This document shows, piece after piece, positions 21,245-52,062 of a DNA stretch of 64,000 bases (positions are counted from its first letter, which is position 1; each line of letters opens with the position of its first letter). The DNA lies in contig NC_088173.1 of NCBI RefSeq assembly GCF_028769735.1, forward strand, positions 9,383,038 through 9,447,037. The letters are read 5' to 3'. Below the pieces are notes generated by a model. That model saw only the letters and a program-made list of their open reading frames with translations, was not told the DNA's origin and made no database searches. The stretch comes from Zonotrichia leucophrys gambelii. Its lineage: Eukaryota; Chordata; Aves; Passeriformes; Passerellidae. Position numbers and translations under genes: made by a program.

Positions 21245-22332
21245 TTACAAATTTTTAGCTTTTTTATTGAAAATTAAATATATTAGCAAAAGCAAGATTT
21301 AAGAAATATTTTACAAATGATTTACATACAAGAAAGCCAGTATCAGACATATTCACAAATATGCAAACCTTTAATTACAAAAAGTACCTATTGGCAGCAT
21401 GATGCTAACCTCGCCACTGCAGTGTGCTCTACTATTTATATGAATAAGGCATAGAACTCACATTTGCACCAACTTAAAAAGTTCAAATAAAACTTTAAGC
21501 TTTTGACTCCTGGATGCACAATCCCCGATAGACACACGCACGCGCACACTTGACACTTCTTCTTCTAAGCTCTACAAACTAAGTGTGTGCTCTGGAAGAA
21601 CAGCCTGAAAAGCCCAGTAGAAATGTAACTGGTACTAGCATTTAGATTTCAGTTTCCTCTTTAAAATGTACAGGCCTAGGTATGTAAACCATATTCACAG
21701 TTTAAGTATTTTAGACAGAAGTACCTGTTTTTCTGCATTTGTTCCTTAAAGTTGGCTCTCAGTTCAGCATACAGTTCATGTCACCTGTTTTGTGATGCAT
21801 ACATTTACAAGATAACTTAGAAAAAAAATCTGTGCCATATTCATGGTCAAGTTAGTTAAACAAGAGTAGTAATATCCAACTGTGACATTCAATACTATAT
21901 TTCAAATATTTGTGCAAACAGCAAAAAAACAGTTGTTTGAGGCAAACATTTGCAAAACCTTTATTACCTCCTCAATGTTGTAAACTTGGACTGTCAGCCT
22001 TAAGTCCTGCACTTCCACAGCTTAGAAAAGTCAATTCCTAAAATGATCAAGTCTCAAAAAGGTTCTTTTCTACATAGTGCAAATTTTAATGTAGGTAACG
22101 TGAAAAACTTATCTAGCTGGATTGATTTTGTGCAATAGTCAGTGGTCTTCTCTCATAGTTGAAGAAAGTGTGCATCCACTGAACCATGGGGTTCAGGAAG
22201 CCAGGAAGGTGGAGAGAAAAAACAGCTCCATTACACTTCTCAAACCAGTGCTAGATGTGCAAAGGCAGCAAAAATTCCAGCTGCTACTACAACCAGAACA
22301 GAGTAACTTTTCAGGAAGACCCAGGCGGTTAG
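21245..22332 (-). other. LONRF1: LONRF1 3' UTR with poly(A) signals
   Basis: Sequence following the LONRF1 stop on the minus strand. AATAAA hexamers (TTTATT on the plus strand) occur at 21960..21965 and 21263..21268, predicting 3' UTRs of roughly 0.4 and 1.1 kb. The distal end is inferred from the second signal. Confidence 0.55.
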
Positions 22333-39516
<17,184 letters not shown>

Positions 39517-40250
39517 CGGCTGCGCGGCTGCGGCGAAGGGGGTGTGGCGCTCCCGCTCCGGACGCCGGGATGGGCTCCGGGCTGGGCGCGGGCGGGGGGC
39601 GGGAGGAGGCGGGGGGAGGTTACAAAACACCGCTCCACGCGCGCGCCGCCAACGGCGCGGGGTCACGTGGGGGGACGGGGCGGGCCCGTCCGGGAACGCC
39701 CGAGCCCAGGGGCGGCGGCGCCCCGGAACCCCCGCGGCCCGCCCGGCACCGGGGAGGGGGGAGCGCCCCGGCCGGGCCGCGGGTGGCTGGCGGGGCGAGA
39801 GGGACAGCCCTACGGGTTCACTCCTAGGAGCGGCTGCCGTGGTGAGGGTCGGGCGTTAGCAGGGCTGAGGGGGAGGCAGGGATAGAGGGACGGAGCCGCC
39901 GGGGCGGGAGAGGGCTTGCAGCGGGGAACTGGGGTCTGTAGCTGCCGTGGTCCCGGAGCCATCACCGGCGGGTGCCCGCCGCCCTCTCCGCGGCTGCCAC
40001 TCGCACTCGTCTTGGGCCGCTCGGGCTGGCCCCTCTCCCTTCTTTGTTAGTCTTTTAATGGAGGACACGATAAGATAAAAGTTACAAGGTTAAGGAAAAG
40101 CTCTTTGTCCTTAGGGTTTGTTTCCCCCCTGTGTCGCCGAGCGCTGCCGGCGCTCCCAGGACGGGCCGGACGCGCCCGCTGCTCCCCGCGGTGTGCCACA
40201 GCCGCGGCTCCGCGGAAACACCTGAGCTGCTTCGCCTGAAGTACTCACAG
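39517..40250 (-). promoter_or_regulatory. LONRF1: LONRF1 promoter and 5' UTR region
   Basis: A palindromic E-box CACGTG in a GGTCACGTGG context lies at 39664..39669, about 150 bp upstream of the start codon, the type bound by USF, MYC or TFE-family factors. GC-box-like runs surround it and no TATA box is clear. The transcription start cannot be fixed from sequence alone. Confidence 0.6.
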
Positions 40251-42640
40251 CGGGGAAATGCTCCGGCTGCCCAGGTGTATGCCAGCCTCCAATGAAAGCT
40301 TGGAGCCTATTGCATAAGTGTTATGTATTTATAATTATTACAGTGCCTTTTTTTTTTTTAACGTTAGATGGCTGTCATAAATCCAGACGTTTCAGATAAA
40401 TATAGCAGTACTTTTAAAACCTTCCAAGCGAAGCTTGCACATCAGGAAAATTAATATATGGCCTTATGACGGGAGCAAACTATATTTATCTTCAGCTGTA
40501 CTCCGTGTGTGGAAGGCTGGAAGATGATGCTAAAGGTTGTTAAGAGAGCTGTAGGCAAAGATGGCATGATTGGAAATAACCAGACACATCTGCATTTCCA
40601 TCCAGGTGTTTTGTCTGACCGCAACTATTCTAAGCTTCATCCAGTGGCTTTTAAGTTCCGAAAGTCAAAAAAAAAAAAAGTTATAGTAATTGAAGCATGA
40701 GAGGACTATGGGTGTATTTTAAACATTGATAGGAAAGATGGTCTCTTACAGTAATTAAAAAATTGAGTGAGTTAGGAAATTACAGTCTAAGGATCAAAGT
40801 AAAATAGATAGCTGCAGTGTGAACTTGAGTTGTGGTGGGAAGTTGTGAATTGCTTTGCATTATTATGAATGATTTTAATGGATTCTGGTGTCAGTGTGTC
40901 AAGCGTGAGTTGTCCCTCACAAAGTATTTGACTAGGCCAATTTGGACAAAAGTAAAACTGTGAAAGAAGTACTGTTAAACAGTAGTTTATTTTGCATTTC
41001 AGATTAGATTACTCATGGAAATACAAAAAAAAAAAAATAGGACAAACCCCAAGGTCTTGTGGGATTGGAATTAGGATAGTAAGGTTGTCCTCTAATGGAA
41101 CAATTTAAAACAGCCTAAATGAAAACATGTTTCCACCACTGCCACTTCCAATGATTCCTATAAATGTTCATACATTAGTGATTCAAGCAATGATGAATGC
41201 AATCAGTGCAATCAGCTATTTTACATAATTTCCAGTGTAAAGGCACAAAATACTCATGTCTTTACTGGCATTATTTTGGAGCAGAAGAATTGAGGTGTTT
41301 CCTATCATCTTTCTCTTCAAAACTGAAACAGTGAAACAAGGGATTTGAAGTAGGATGGGTGAATAGATGGGTTGGGAGCCTGACATTTTTTATTGCTCTC
41401 ACCTGTTGTAGAAATATCTGGTATCTGGGAGATTATTTACAAGGAAGCTAGAGAATATATTAACCTCCTCCTTAGTCTCTGGGCATTACTTTTTATCCCT
41501 GCTGGGCCCAGTTAGACTGTGATATTACCCAATGTTGGCAGTCTTATATCTTTGAACTACAGTTGATTCTTTGAGCTTTGGTTTTGGTGCATTATTCTAC
41601 CTTTGGCATATTTAACTAAGCAAGAAAACAACCCTCAAATTTCAAGTTTTTCACTGTGTTACCATCAGGATGTGATAGTTATGTAAGAGAGGAAGAAAAG
41701 ACATTTTCAAGATTAGATAACATGCAGCTCCACCACCACTCCATTAAAATAGCACACTCAAAAATCCTTTCCCCCTCCCCAGCTTGTAGGGTCAGATAAA
41801 TGATATTTTAAAACAACAAAGCCTTGCCATTGCACAGTTCATGTGGGCCATTCTAAGAAAGACTTCAGGGACTGTCCTTTCCCTTCCTGCTGTAGAGCAG
41901 TATTGTACTGCTGGTGTTGGAAGCTGGTGGTTCTCATTCAGAAAGGTGCCTGCAAAGCACTGTGCCTTCAGTACAGCGGGGTAGAAGTAATTCCTTTCTT
42001 ATGCTTTTCAAGGATTTTGGTTGGATTTTTTTCCAAGCAATTCCTGTATGAGTAATGTGTGCAACCCAATTAGACATGAGATGACAATAAAACAGTGGTT
42101 TAAGTTGTATTTGACCCTACTTTAGATAAATTAGGCACAATGATTCTGATTCAAGGTCTTCAGAAATCAACAGCAGTATAAACAAAGTAAAGCAAGACCA
42201 ACCCAGATTAGGGAATATGCAGTGGACCTAAAAAGTAATACCTACATGCTGAAAATCTGGAGCCAAGCCCCATTTTTACAGGCTCTAGGCAAATACCCCA
42301 CAAAAAAGTAGTTAACCCAAAGGATGTAGTTGTATTCTAAGAGAAATAATGGCTTTCTGGCTGTTTCTCCTCTTTTTCTTTGAAGGTAGATGCTAGTTAG
42401 CCAGCTATTGTAATTTTTTGTAAAGATATGTGTGGCAAAGGCAAAATAAATAATTGGAGAAAGGTTAGATTAGGCAAATAAGAGTCATACTTAAGAAAAT
42501 CATAATATTCCTGAAAACTATTTGTTCTACCAAGAAACACTTACGTATAATTTCTTCTAGGGGAAAAAAAAAAAAACCAACAAAAAAGGAAATATCAAGC
42601 CATATTGAAAATTCTTGAATGGCTTTTGAAGACCTTACCT
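40251..42640. other. AT-rich intergenic, nothing recognised
   Basis: No gene seen. Two poly-A runs (near 40668 and 41023) could be remnants of retroposed sequence, but the DNA before them encodes nothing I recognise. Confidence 0.55.
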
Positions 42641-42642
42641 GA

Positions 42643-42957
42643 TAATGTTTGAGTTCCTTCAGCCTTGGTTAAGAAATAGTGTTCAGAACTAACTATGATT
42701 TGTTTTGGTTTTGGTTTTCATTGTTGTTAAGTAGAATTTTGTGGCTCTAGTGAGATAGTTCTGGCAGAGAGATTTTCAAATGGAAAAATCCTCAGCATCA
42801 GTGCAGTAAAACAGACACTAATCCTTGTTTGTGCCACGCAATGGTGGGCAAAAGTTGCTTTTGATTTTTTTTTTTTTTAAGTTAGGAGTGGTCAAAAAGC
42901 TGCATTTGCAGCTTGGCCTCAAAAGTTAATTATGGTGAGCTGAACAGGGCTGGACTG
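42643..42957 (+). repeat. Unidentified dispersed element, copy A
   Basis: About 315 bp that recurs at 47495..47809 with roughly 80 percent identity by eye. Shared landmarks include TAGTGAGATAGTTC, CAGAGAGATTTT, CCTTGTTTGTG and AAAGCTGCATTTGCAGCTTGG. Its right end meets a CR1 fragment directly. No family was recognised. Confidence 0.7.
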
Positions 42958-43165
42958 TCAGGAGTACTGTGGCCAGGAGGACCGGGGCAGGGATTGTCCC
43001 CCTGTACCTGGCACTGCTGCCACACCTCGAGTGCTGTGTCCAGTTTTGAGCCCCTCCCTACAAGAAGGACATTGAGGTGCTGGCACAAGTCCAGAGTAGG
43101 ACAATAGAGCTGGTGAAGGTCTGGAACATAAGTCCTACAAGTAGCTGAGGGTACTAGAGTTTGTC
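42958..43165 (+). mobile_element. CR1 LINE internal fragment
   Basis: CR1 3' coding region: GATTGTCCCCCTGTACCTGG, then CAAGAAGGACATTGAGGTGC, followed by a GTCCAGAG run. Both ends are truncated. Confidence 0.85.
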
Positions 43166-43427
43166 CCAGAGACTAGTCCTTCCAAAAAGAAAAGAATTTT
43201 AAATGAACAAGATTTATTTTAGATTCTTTCTTTTGGCAAAGGCAAGAATTCTAGCATTTTTATGAAATGTGTTAAATGCAGTGACTTCTGCTGCACAAAA
43301 CCAGGTTTTAGCTGTCTAAATAAACTGCTAATTAACAAACAGTCAGTCAAATGCTCGTTGGGATTTCCCTTCAGTTCAGCATGAAATCTGAATTCTGCTT
43401 CATAGCCTTATAGTATGGCAATTGCCA

Positions 43428-43992
43428 GTGGATAAAGGAAAAGGCTGTGGATGTGGTCTGCCTAGACTTTAGTTAAACCTTTCACACTGTTTCCCACAGG
43501 CTTCTCCTGGAGAAGCTGCCTGTTCATGGCTTGGACAGGTGCACCATGTTCCTGGCTGGAAAGCTTTCTGCATGCCAGGCCCAGAGAGTGGAGGTGAACA
43601 GAGTGACATCCACCTGGCAGCCAGTCCCTAGTGGGGCTCCCCAGGGCTCAGTACTGGGACAGGTTTGGTTTCATGTTTTGATCAATGCTCTGGGGGTAGG
43701 GGTCAGTCTCTTCTCCAAGAAACAAGCAATAGAATGAGAAAATGGCCTCAAGTTGCCCAAAGGGAGGTATAAATTGGCTGTAGGGAAAACTTTCCTTACT
43801 GAAAGGGTGGTCAAGCATTGGAACAGGCTGCCCCAAGCAGTGGTGGACTCACCATCTATGGAGGGGTCTAAACCACATGTAGATGAGCCAGTTAGGAATG
43901 TGGTTTAGTGGTAGCCTTAGCAGTGCTGGGTTAACAGCTGGACTTGATCTCAAAAGTCTTTTCCACCCTAAATGATTCTGTGGTTCTATGCC
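43428..43992 (+). mobile_element. CR1 LINE fragment with internal deletion
   Basis: The left part encodes the reverse-transcriptase region, with frame-broken VVCLDF and then GAPQGSVLGQVWFHVLINAL. A deletion near 43700 then joins to the CR1 3' UTR, which ends with a near-intact terminus, CACCCTAAATGATTCTGTGG. Confidence 0.9.
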
Positions 43993-44900
43993 CTCATTTT
44001 TGGTTGAATTACAGTTTTGGAGGTGTCTGCCCACTTTGTCAAGAGAGCCCTGAGGAGCTCACTCCTGCTGGGTGATTTTGCATATGGGGCAGTGCCACCC
44101 AGAACCCAGGAGATGCTGGTCCCCTTCCTCTTTCCCAGTTACCAGAATACTAGTTTGTGGTGCTGACAAGTCTCTTCTCACCTCCAAAAACAACTGTTTT
44201 ATGTCTTAACCAGAGACTTTTTGTTTTCAGTAGATCCAATGACACTTCTGAGATTTGTCTGTATGAGATTTCTTTCACTTTCATGATGATGATGATGATG
44301 GCAGCAATACTTGTCTTAAAAATACAAATGACAAAGGTTGACCTTGGTGGTTAAATGTAGAGTGTATAAAAGGAATGAAAGTTTAGAGCAGATTTTAACT
44401 AAAGAGATAAAGTCTCATCTAGGGGAGGCTGAGCTAAGTTTCCAAATGTGACAGAACTGACAGCCATGACCGTCAGATGATCTGGGAAGAAAATCTGGGA
44501 CACTGGCTGAAGATCAGCAAGCACAGTATTGCTTACAAGAACGAAGAAAGAGGCATTCACCAAGTATAGACTGTGAAGCTACCTCAGTGGTACATTGGGG
44601 ATGTAGAACACATTTTTGAGTGAAAAACTAATGAGAGACATGAAGCTAACATAAATACCATAACACATAACCCTTGAATTTACTTAACATAGACTAAAGT
44701 CAACCTAACTAAGTCTGCTTTTGTTCTTGTAATGGAAATTATATTCTGTAGACAGTGCTCAGGCTCTCATCTCTTAGGACTCGAGTAAAGCAGATGATGT
44801 AATGAGCCACATGGAGAATTTTGACTAAAACAGAGTAAGGTGGAATTGCTAAATAGCTGGCAGGTCCTAAAGATCCTGTTAAAAGCCTATGGAAATGGAT
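43993..44900. other. Intergenic, nothing recognised
   Basis: AT-rich sequence with one ATG/GAT microsatellite; no exon or mobile element was identified. Confidence 0.5.
44282..44300 (+). repeat. (GAT)n microsatellite
   Basis: Six GAT units in a row, intergenic. Confidence 0.85.
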
Positions 44901-45690
44901 CATGAGATAGGAAGAGCTTCCTGTCTGGAACACACTTCAAATGCATTTTCTGAGGGTCAGCTTTAGTACTAATTTTAGTTGATATTTTCATCAGTGACCC
45001 TGGCACAAAAAGACAGGAAATTGATCTTTTGGTTTGGCAGCAAGTAAGAAAGTGATGTCAATAAACTGAGGAGAAAAATGTCAGACAGAAAGAAACCAAC
45101 CTGCGTGACTACTGGGATAGTAGGAATGGAAGAATTGTAGTCATGCAAGTGTCAAACCATGTACATCTATTAAGAAAAAATATTGCTAGATCCTGAGAGT
45201 TTATTAATGGGAAGTGATAAAAGGTGAGAAAGAACAGGAAGTTATAAAAAAAAACCTGATACAAACCAGGACTTTGTTTTTCCTTTTGAGATAAGGAATT
45301 ACTCATTGTGCTGTACGTGACTCTTGTGAGCAGAGTCACACAATAGACAGTTCTGGTCAGGTTATTTGTAAAAAAAGAGGAAGTATAACTAGCTGAAAGA
45401 AGAAAAGGATAATTTGGAACAGATTTACCATACAACAATAATTGGAGAAATGCTTGCTTCCCCCACTGTCTTGCCAAAATGAGGATTGAGAGGAGACATG
45501 ATTGCCCTATGTAAGTGATTTATGAGAACAAATAGCAAGTGACACATAAGAAAAATTAGGAATTAAATTACTAAAAGAAATTCAGGTTAGGAGAATACTT
45601 CTTAGAATCTGAAGTGACATTATGGGATGGTTTCTGAGAAACAGTGGGAGGATTTACACGCTGTCAAACAGTGCTTGTTAATGCCAGGAC
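44900..45690 (+). mobile_element. Possible ancient CR1-like LINE remnant
   Basis: Two weak matches in the right order and strand: a translation resembling D-I-F-I-S-D near 44985, like the CR1 FINDI segment, and GATTGAGAGGAGACATGATT at 45484, like the CR1 3' region. The similarity is too weak to set boundaries. Confidence 0.35.
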
Positions 45691-47494
45691 AGGGATTATG
45701 TGGCATGCTAAGCTGTTATAGCAAGGGACTGAGTTCAGTCTGAAGAACAGAAAACAGTTAATCAGTAGGAAACAAGTTAGTAAACAGAAGAATAATTGAC
45801 AAATTGCTATCTAAACTTTTCAACTATCAAGTCCACCCCTTAGTCATTGTTACACAGTGAATGTTTCAGTGTCTCTCATCTCAGCAGGGCAATGAAGGAA
45901 TGGTTGCAAACTCAAAAGGACCACAATTGAAATATCCCCCAGGTCCTTGGAAAAGATACAAACTCACTTAGGGTTGAAGACTTTGGAGAAGTGTGAGGGA
46001 AGGAGAGGGAACAACCTCTTCCTTTGAAAGACAGCAGGAATAAGGCATCCTAACCCTCTGCTCAGGTTAGGATACCCAGCACACTGGCAGGACCGATAGA
46101 GAAAGCAGCTGCTGTCAGTGCAGCAACATATCCATACCCACCTCGTGGAGTCATAGAGAGGCGTGTTAGCCACTACTTCCATGGTTGCCAAAATTGGGTG
46201 GGGAGAGAAAGCAGCAAAATCCAAGTTTAGCCACCTTGAGCTTTCTCTAGTAGCACTCCAGAGAGGAAGTGCTCATGGCTGCTGCCCTGCCTCTGCAAAC
46301 CATGCATGGCACTGGGAACTTCCCAGGGATCGTGACTATTTAAACCATTACCTTTTGCTGTTCTGCCATTCTCACTGCTTTAGCTGAATTGGGCAGGTTC
46401 CACTTCAGGTGGATCCAGTGAAGGACAGAACAGGCCATGCTTTTATACCTTTGGTGATTGCTCTATGTGGGAAAAGACCAGTTGAGCTGAGGTTGAATCC
46501 TGTTATGGGAAATGAGCTTATTACTACTGATAAAATTTTTGTTAAATACCATTTAGTTATTTTTTTTAAATCCATACACAAGAAACTGGCAAAACTCCAG
46601 TATAAACGGCCCTGTGAAAATGGTCATGTCAAATACTTTTCTGAGACATTTGACATCTCTCTAATAACATTTTTTGTAATTGTTTCAGAAGAAAAGTGTG
46701 CAACATAACAACCTGCAAACAGTTTATACATAGTCATGCCTTCCATTTGTTAACTACTGGGGAACAGTTTCAGAGTGCTTCACATTATAAATTGTTACTT
46801 ATTTACCATGCCAGTTGGTGACCAAGGTAGCTTATGTGAAATGGATTTGCCGTTTTTATTACTGTTAGTTGAAATTTTCCAGTGAAACATTTTCTCAAAT
46901 TAAAAGAAAAAGAAAAATTACCCATCCATCAGGAAGGCAATGCTTTGTAGAAGAGTATTTATTCAGATAATTTGACAAAACATGGGTAAGTTTTTATGAG
47001 AAGCATTTTCCAAATATGCGTGAAGACAGCACTGGTGGTTTCTCTATATTTCCAGAATAGCTGTACCATGGGACTAGTCCCCACATGCCTCTGATCTGGT
47101 AAAATCCCTGTTGTGGAACAGAGGAAACTGATTTTGGGAAATCCATTTCTTGTCAAAGGTCAGCTCCTGGCTCCATAGCAAAAGCCTTCTGCCATGTGTC
47201 TGTAGCTGCAGTTAAAAAACTTCCAAATTCCTACTGAATCAGCAACCAGGACCTTGCAGTTCTGGCTTCCAAGCCTCCTCACATAAAAACATGATATGCA
47301 AAATTAGTAATGATATATACATATTAGAGAAAATCAAGTTTTTCTTGAGAATCTACTGTAATTTCCAACTTCTAAAAGCAGATCTGTTTAGAAAAACTTT
47401 TTTACTTTTTCATCCATGAATAAAAATATTTTGCCTCAGCTTTATGGTATTTATTTTTTCCTAAAGTAGTTAAAAGTCATTAAAATTGATGCTT
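45691..47494. other. Intergenic, nothing recognised
   Basis: A GC-richer patch near 46000..46400 is unassigned; otherwise ordinary AT-rich sequence. Confidence 0.5.
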
Positions 47495-47809
47495 GATGTT
47501 TGAGTCACTTCAGCCCTGGCTAAGAAATAATGCTCAAAACCAACTTGGTTTTGTTTTGTTTCAGTTTGTTCTGTGTTGCTTAGTAGACTTTTGGGGCTTT
47601 AGTGAGATAGTTCCAGCAGAGAGATTTTTTTAATGGAAAAATGCTCAGCATCACTGCAGTTAAACAAACACTAAAACACTAACCCTTGTTTGTGCAACAC
47701 AGTGGTAGACAGAAGTTGGCTTTGAATAATTTTTAGTTAAGAGCGGCCACAAAGCTGCATTTGCAGCTTGGTCTCAAAAGCTAATTTGAGCTGAACAAAG
47801 CTAGACTGC
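47495..47809 (+). repeat. Unidentified dispersed element, copy B
   Basis: Same element and orientation as 42643..42957. Copy B has an 11-base insertion-type difference in an ACTAA run near 47670 and lacks the long poly-T of copy A. Flanks do not match those of copy A, so the unit has discrete ends. Confidence 0.7.
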
Positions 47810-50800
47810 TACCACTATCTCTAGCATTACTGTGCAACGCTGCAGTGTGAATTTTCCAAGGGATCTTAATTCCCTTTGAGAAAATTTGAGCTATCAATTC
47901 TCAGTACTTTTGAAAGAAACCAGCCCAATAGTATGTCATTTAGTTACACGGTAATTATGTATTTGTCTCACTAGTATGAGACAAAATGGCCAAACGTTGG
48001 ATAAATAGTTAACTACATGTTAGAAAGATAAAGATCTCATTAAAAATAAAAAGGGAGGCAAAACATAATAGGATCTAAAATACTTAGGTAAAGACAGAGA
48101 GAGAGTTTATCAGCTTGATCCAATAAGGGACTTAAATACCTAAGGCAAGGTTTATGGAGAATTCAGGTTCCTAAGTCAAAAAATGAGATCAACAGCTCAT
48201 GCAGCTGCTGCCTAACCCAGGAGTGCCTAAAATCACCAGGCTCTTCCTTGATTGTAATCTATATCTTTAGAGTGTCTCAGATTTTACTTTTGTGCACAGT
48301 CAGTGTGCAGCAGCTAGAGTTCAGGCACTTATTTCACATTCAGCCATTTGCAGTCCTTGGCTGAAAAGTTCAAGGATGCTCTTCTGTCAGTGTACACAGG
48401 CCACACCAGGCACAGAGTCGCATTCTGAAATTTGTTCTATTTGCTTGCTTTTAACATGAAAATGGGAGAGGTGGAATAACCTTTTATTTAACAATCTCTC
48501 TGTTAGATTATTGATACAAGGATAATTCTTGCACATCGTTTCTGTTCCTACAGACCGCAGAATTCTTTGCTTCATTATGGCATGACTTTTAACAGGAACA
48601 GGACAGGATCGTCTTTGTTTTCAGGAGCCCTGTCTCTTGCTGGGTAGGATCACTTTTCTGCCCTGTGTTGATTTGCATCTTTTGTGTTTCATGGAGAAAC
48701 ACAGACAATGGGTTGCTGTATAGGAGGCACTTGTTTTCTCATTTCCTTCTGTTATCCTGGCTGTGATTTAACAGAATACTGCAAGCCCTGCTCCTCATTC
48801 CTTTTTCTTTTTTTTTTAACAGAATGGTAATTGGATCCTACAGTTAGGAGGACTCTAAGCTGTGAATTTTAAGCATGCTGTGTTATCTGTGTTGTGGCCT
48901 GACTTAAGTTTCTAAGGAATTGCAATAATGCTGCTACATTTCTGGGGTTTGGTAAGTCTGGTAATTACACTTTGAAACTGTGGAACTGACTATCCTGAAA
49001 ACACTAATAAGTGGAGTCTCTCATTTCCCTGTTTTCCTGTTCATCATATTTTCTCTTTTCCCTTATGTGATAATATGTGGTTGTAGATTCTAAAGTGTAG
49101 CTGAATGCTTCTACATGTGCAAGGCAACAAACTTAAAAATGTGATCAAGAAGGTCTTATTTTAAATTATTCCAGCTTTAAAAAGTAACTTAGCTCTAGAT
49201 ATGACATGAATCATATTTGTCTTTTCTTCAGGAAGAGAAACCTTGGACTGATCAGACTCTTTCCTTCAGCCATTGTTGCTTGGTAGGAGAGGTGCATATA
49301 ATCTACAGATTTATAAAATAGCTAAATATTCACTGGAAAATGTGCTCCTATTAATATAAATTATAATTGTTCAAAGAGCAATGCACTTACAGTGTGAAGT
49401 ACTAAATTTAAAGAGATAAAGTGCAGGAGCTCTTAGTGCAGAACTGTAACTGAATAATGAACAGAAATTGAAATAATAGCAAAGGAAATACTAAAAAGGC
49501 TTCAATTAAAGAAGGCTTTTTTTTATTATTAAACTTGCTCATTAAGGAAGTGTGCAAAAAGCAAATAAGTCAGCATTTTTAATGTTTATCAGTATGCTTT
49601 CCTTCAGCTCAAGGTTGTTTGCTTACAGTCATGTTGAATATCTCACAAATTTTTTCTGCGTTTTTATATATTCACTCTACAGAAAAAGTACAGGCTGATT
49701 GTTTAAAAAATAATGTATAGCAAAAGAAAAGGTAATGATTTTGGGCATGTGTTCTATATTCTAACTTGGTATTTAAAGGACATTTTATGTTGGTATCTGT
49801 TTATATATTCTCTAATATATTCTAATATATTCCCTGATAAAATATATATATTCTGTAATATAAAGCTGAATGTTTTGCATCTCTTTATAATAATCCTCTG
49901 AGATAAATAATATTGAGATTCATTTGGTGTTGAATACAGTTTCCAAATGAGAGTAATTTCTTTGAATTTTTAAAAATTATTGCTCTTCATTCTTATACAA
50001 GTAAAAAAGGGGGAAATTACAGTTATTGCATCATATTTGCATTAAGGTATGCCTGTATTGTAAAATCAAATCTTCAACCAAAGTAGAAGGAAGGAAAAAA
50101 GCTTATTATGCTTGATACCTAACCTCTTGGAAAAAACCTTTCATTTCTGGGTGGTCAATAATAAATGCACAATTAAATTCAGAGTTTCAGTCAATTAAAG
50201 TACATTTTAAGAAATGCATACAGAAATCAGAAAATACTTGTCATTTGTTATTACTGTATTGGACTGCTGCTAGTATTAGATAAATTGCTGAGTCTAAATA
50301 AATCTAGATAATGATAAAATAGTTAGCAATCTTTTAAAATTCTGAAGGAGTTGTTAACTTTACAAAATTTGTGTTTACTTATTCTTCTTAGGTTAGCTCT
50401 TTGGGATCAGAGGAGCAATTGCTCCTTGTGTTGTAGATATTTCTCATTCATAGAGTTCCATAGAGTTTTTGCATGTATATCCAGTTTTTCCTTGTCTGAT
50501 TGGTGCCCTTCCTTCAGAAGTTTTAGACCACTGGGCAAATATTTTGTATCAAAGAGAAAAGGAACTACATTATTTTTCTTCAAAACTCTGTGACTAATGC
50601 TCTCTACTAAATATAATGTTATGTAAAGAACATGAGCTGAAGAAAAAGCAGTTACTTTTATCACAGTGGCAGAAGACATCTAATTAAATCACCTTATTGG
50701 CAAGAGTTTACCTTTTAGCAGCAAAATGGATGTTACTGCTTCTTCTGACTATTCAATATTCTTTTTCTACTTTGGCTTGTACCTGCTACTGTAACCCATG

Positions 50801-52062
50801 TCCTGTTTGCTTCTTGAGCATCAGCAGCATCACCCAGCAGCATATTGTGTGCTGTAGGCTGTGATATCACAGCCACATCTTTTCAGATCTTCTCTTTCAC
50901 GTCTTCTCTTCTCTCCCACAAAGGTGCTACAGGAAATGTACACCTTTATTTTACTCCTGCCAGAGACACCAGATAAGAGGGTTCAACTGGGATACCATTA
51001 CTCTCTGTCAGACCAGTGTTTTTCAATGGAGCACAGGATCATACAGGAGAGAAGTGAGCACTCAGATTCTTCATTTCAGCATGATTGTGTAAAGAACACT
51101 ATGTTTCAGTCTTTCTCCCACCTATATGTCTCTTTCACCATGTTTATCGAAGAAAATAATTGAGTATCTGGTCTTTGGCTGTTGTCCACAAAGACTCTAT
51201 CTAGAGACAAAATAAAACTTCATTTAATTTTTTTTTCCATTCCTGAAAATGCAGTGCAACATTTTTTTAAAAACTCAAATGCATATTGAACATAATTTGT
51301 CCATGCAGTTGTAACAAGTTTCAGCCATACTGAGTCTAGGCTGACCACAGTTATTCACAGGAGGTTCTGTGGTAAGTAGCCCATCCCAAAAGGATTCTGT
51401 GTGATGTGTTCTGTCCTTGTCATACTGTATATAGCCATTACATGTTAGGGATCTTTTCTAATGATTTGCATCCCTCAATTTCTGATTGCCCAGGAAAGGT
51501 TTCACGAGAGCTGAAAGACTGTGATAAGCCCATGCATATGAGAGTATTTTTTAAATCAGATATTTTATTTATCTTCATATTTCTACCTCTAGTAAAAAAA
51601 AAAAAACAAACTCTTTTTTTCCAGTGAACAGCTTATCCTGCTGTTTTTCATGGGTTTGCTGATGTGCTGGATCTGTTTTACATTTGTGTTTGGCTCTGCT
51701 GGTATTGGTAGATCACCTGAGAGCCCTGCCTTACTCCCAGTTCGTGCTTGGCCTTCACTGGAGAGCTGCAAACCTGACGAGCTGTTGCCATCATTTTTCT
51801 TTGTGACATTCTGTAGAGCCTTCTTTTTAGAAAGTGCTTGGTTTGTGTCCTGGGGCTCTCAGGTATGGAGATTTGATGTATGGCTCGCTCTGTCAAGTTT
51901 CATGGTTCCTGTAATATTTCATCCTCCTGCTGGTACTGATTTAACACCTCAATTCTTGGCCATAAAATTAGGCCAAAAGTTAACTATGTAGACTAGATGC
52001 AAATATTTATTATTAATTGTAGAAATAGAAGCTGCAACATGTTTTTCTTTGTTGTTTTTAAA
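47810..52062. other. Intergenic, nothing recognised
   Basis: AT-rich sequence, including an AT-repeat patch near 49800..49865. Open frames are short and without domains. Confidence 0.5.

Noticed and set aside
40509..40700. A 63-codon plus-strand frame ending near a poly-A run, considered as a retrocopy
   Set aside because: The translation matches no protein I know, and there is no target-site duplication or upstream continuation; the poly-A run alone is not enough.
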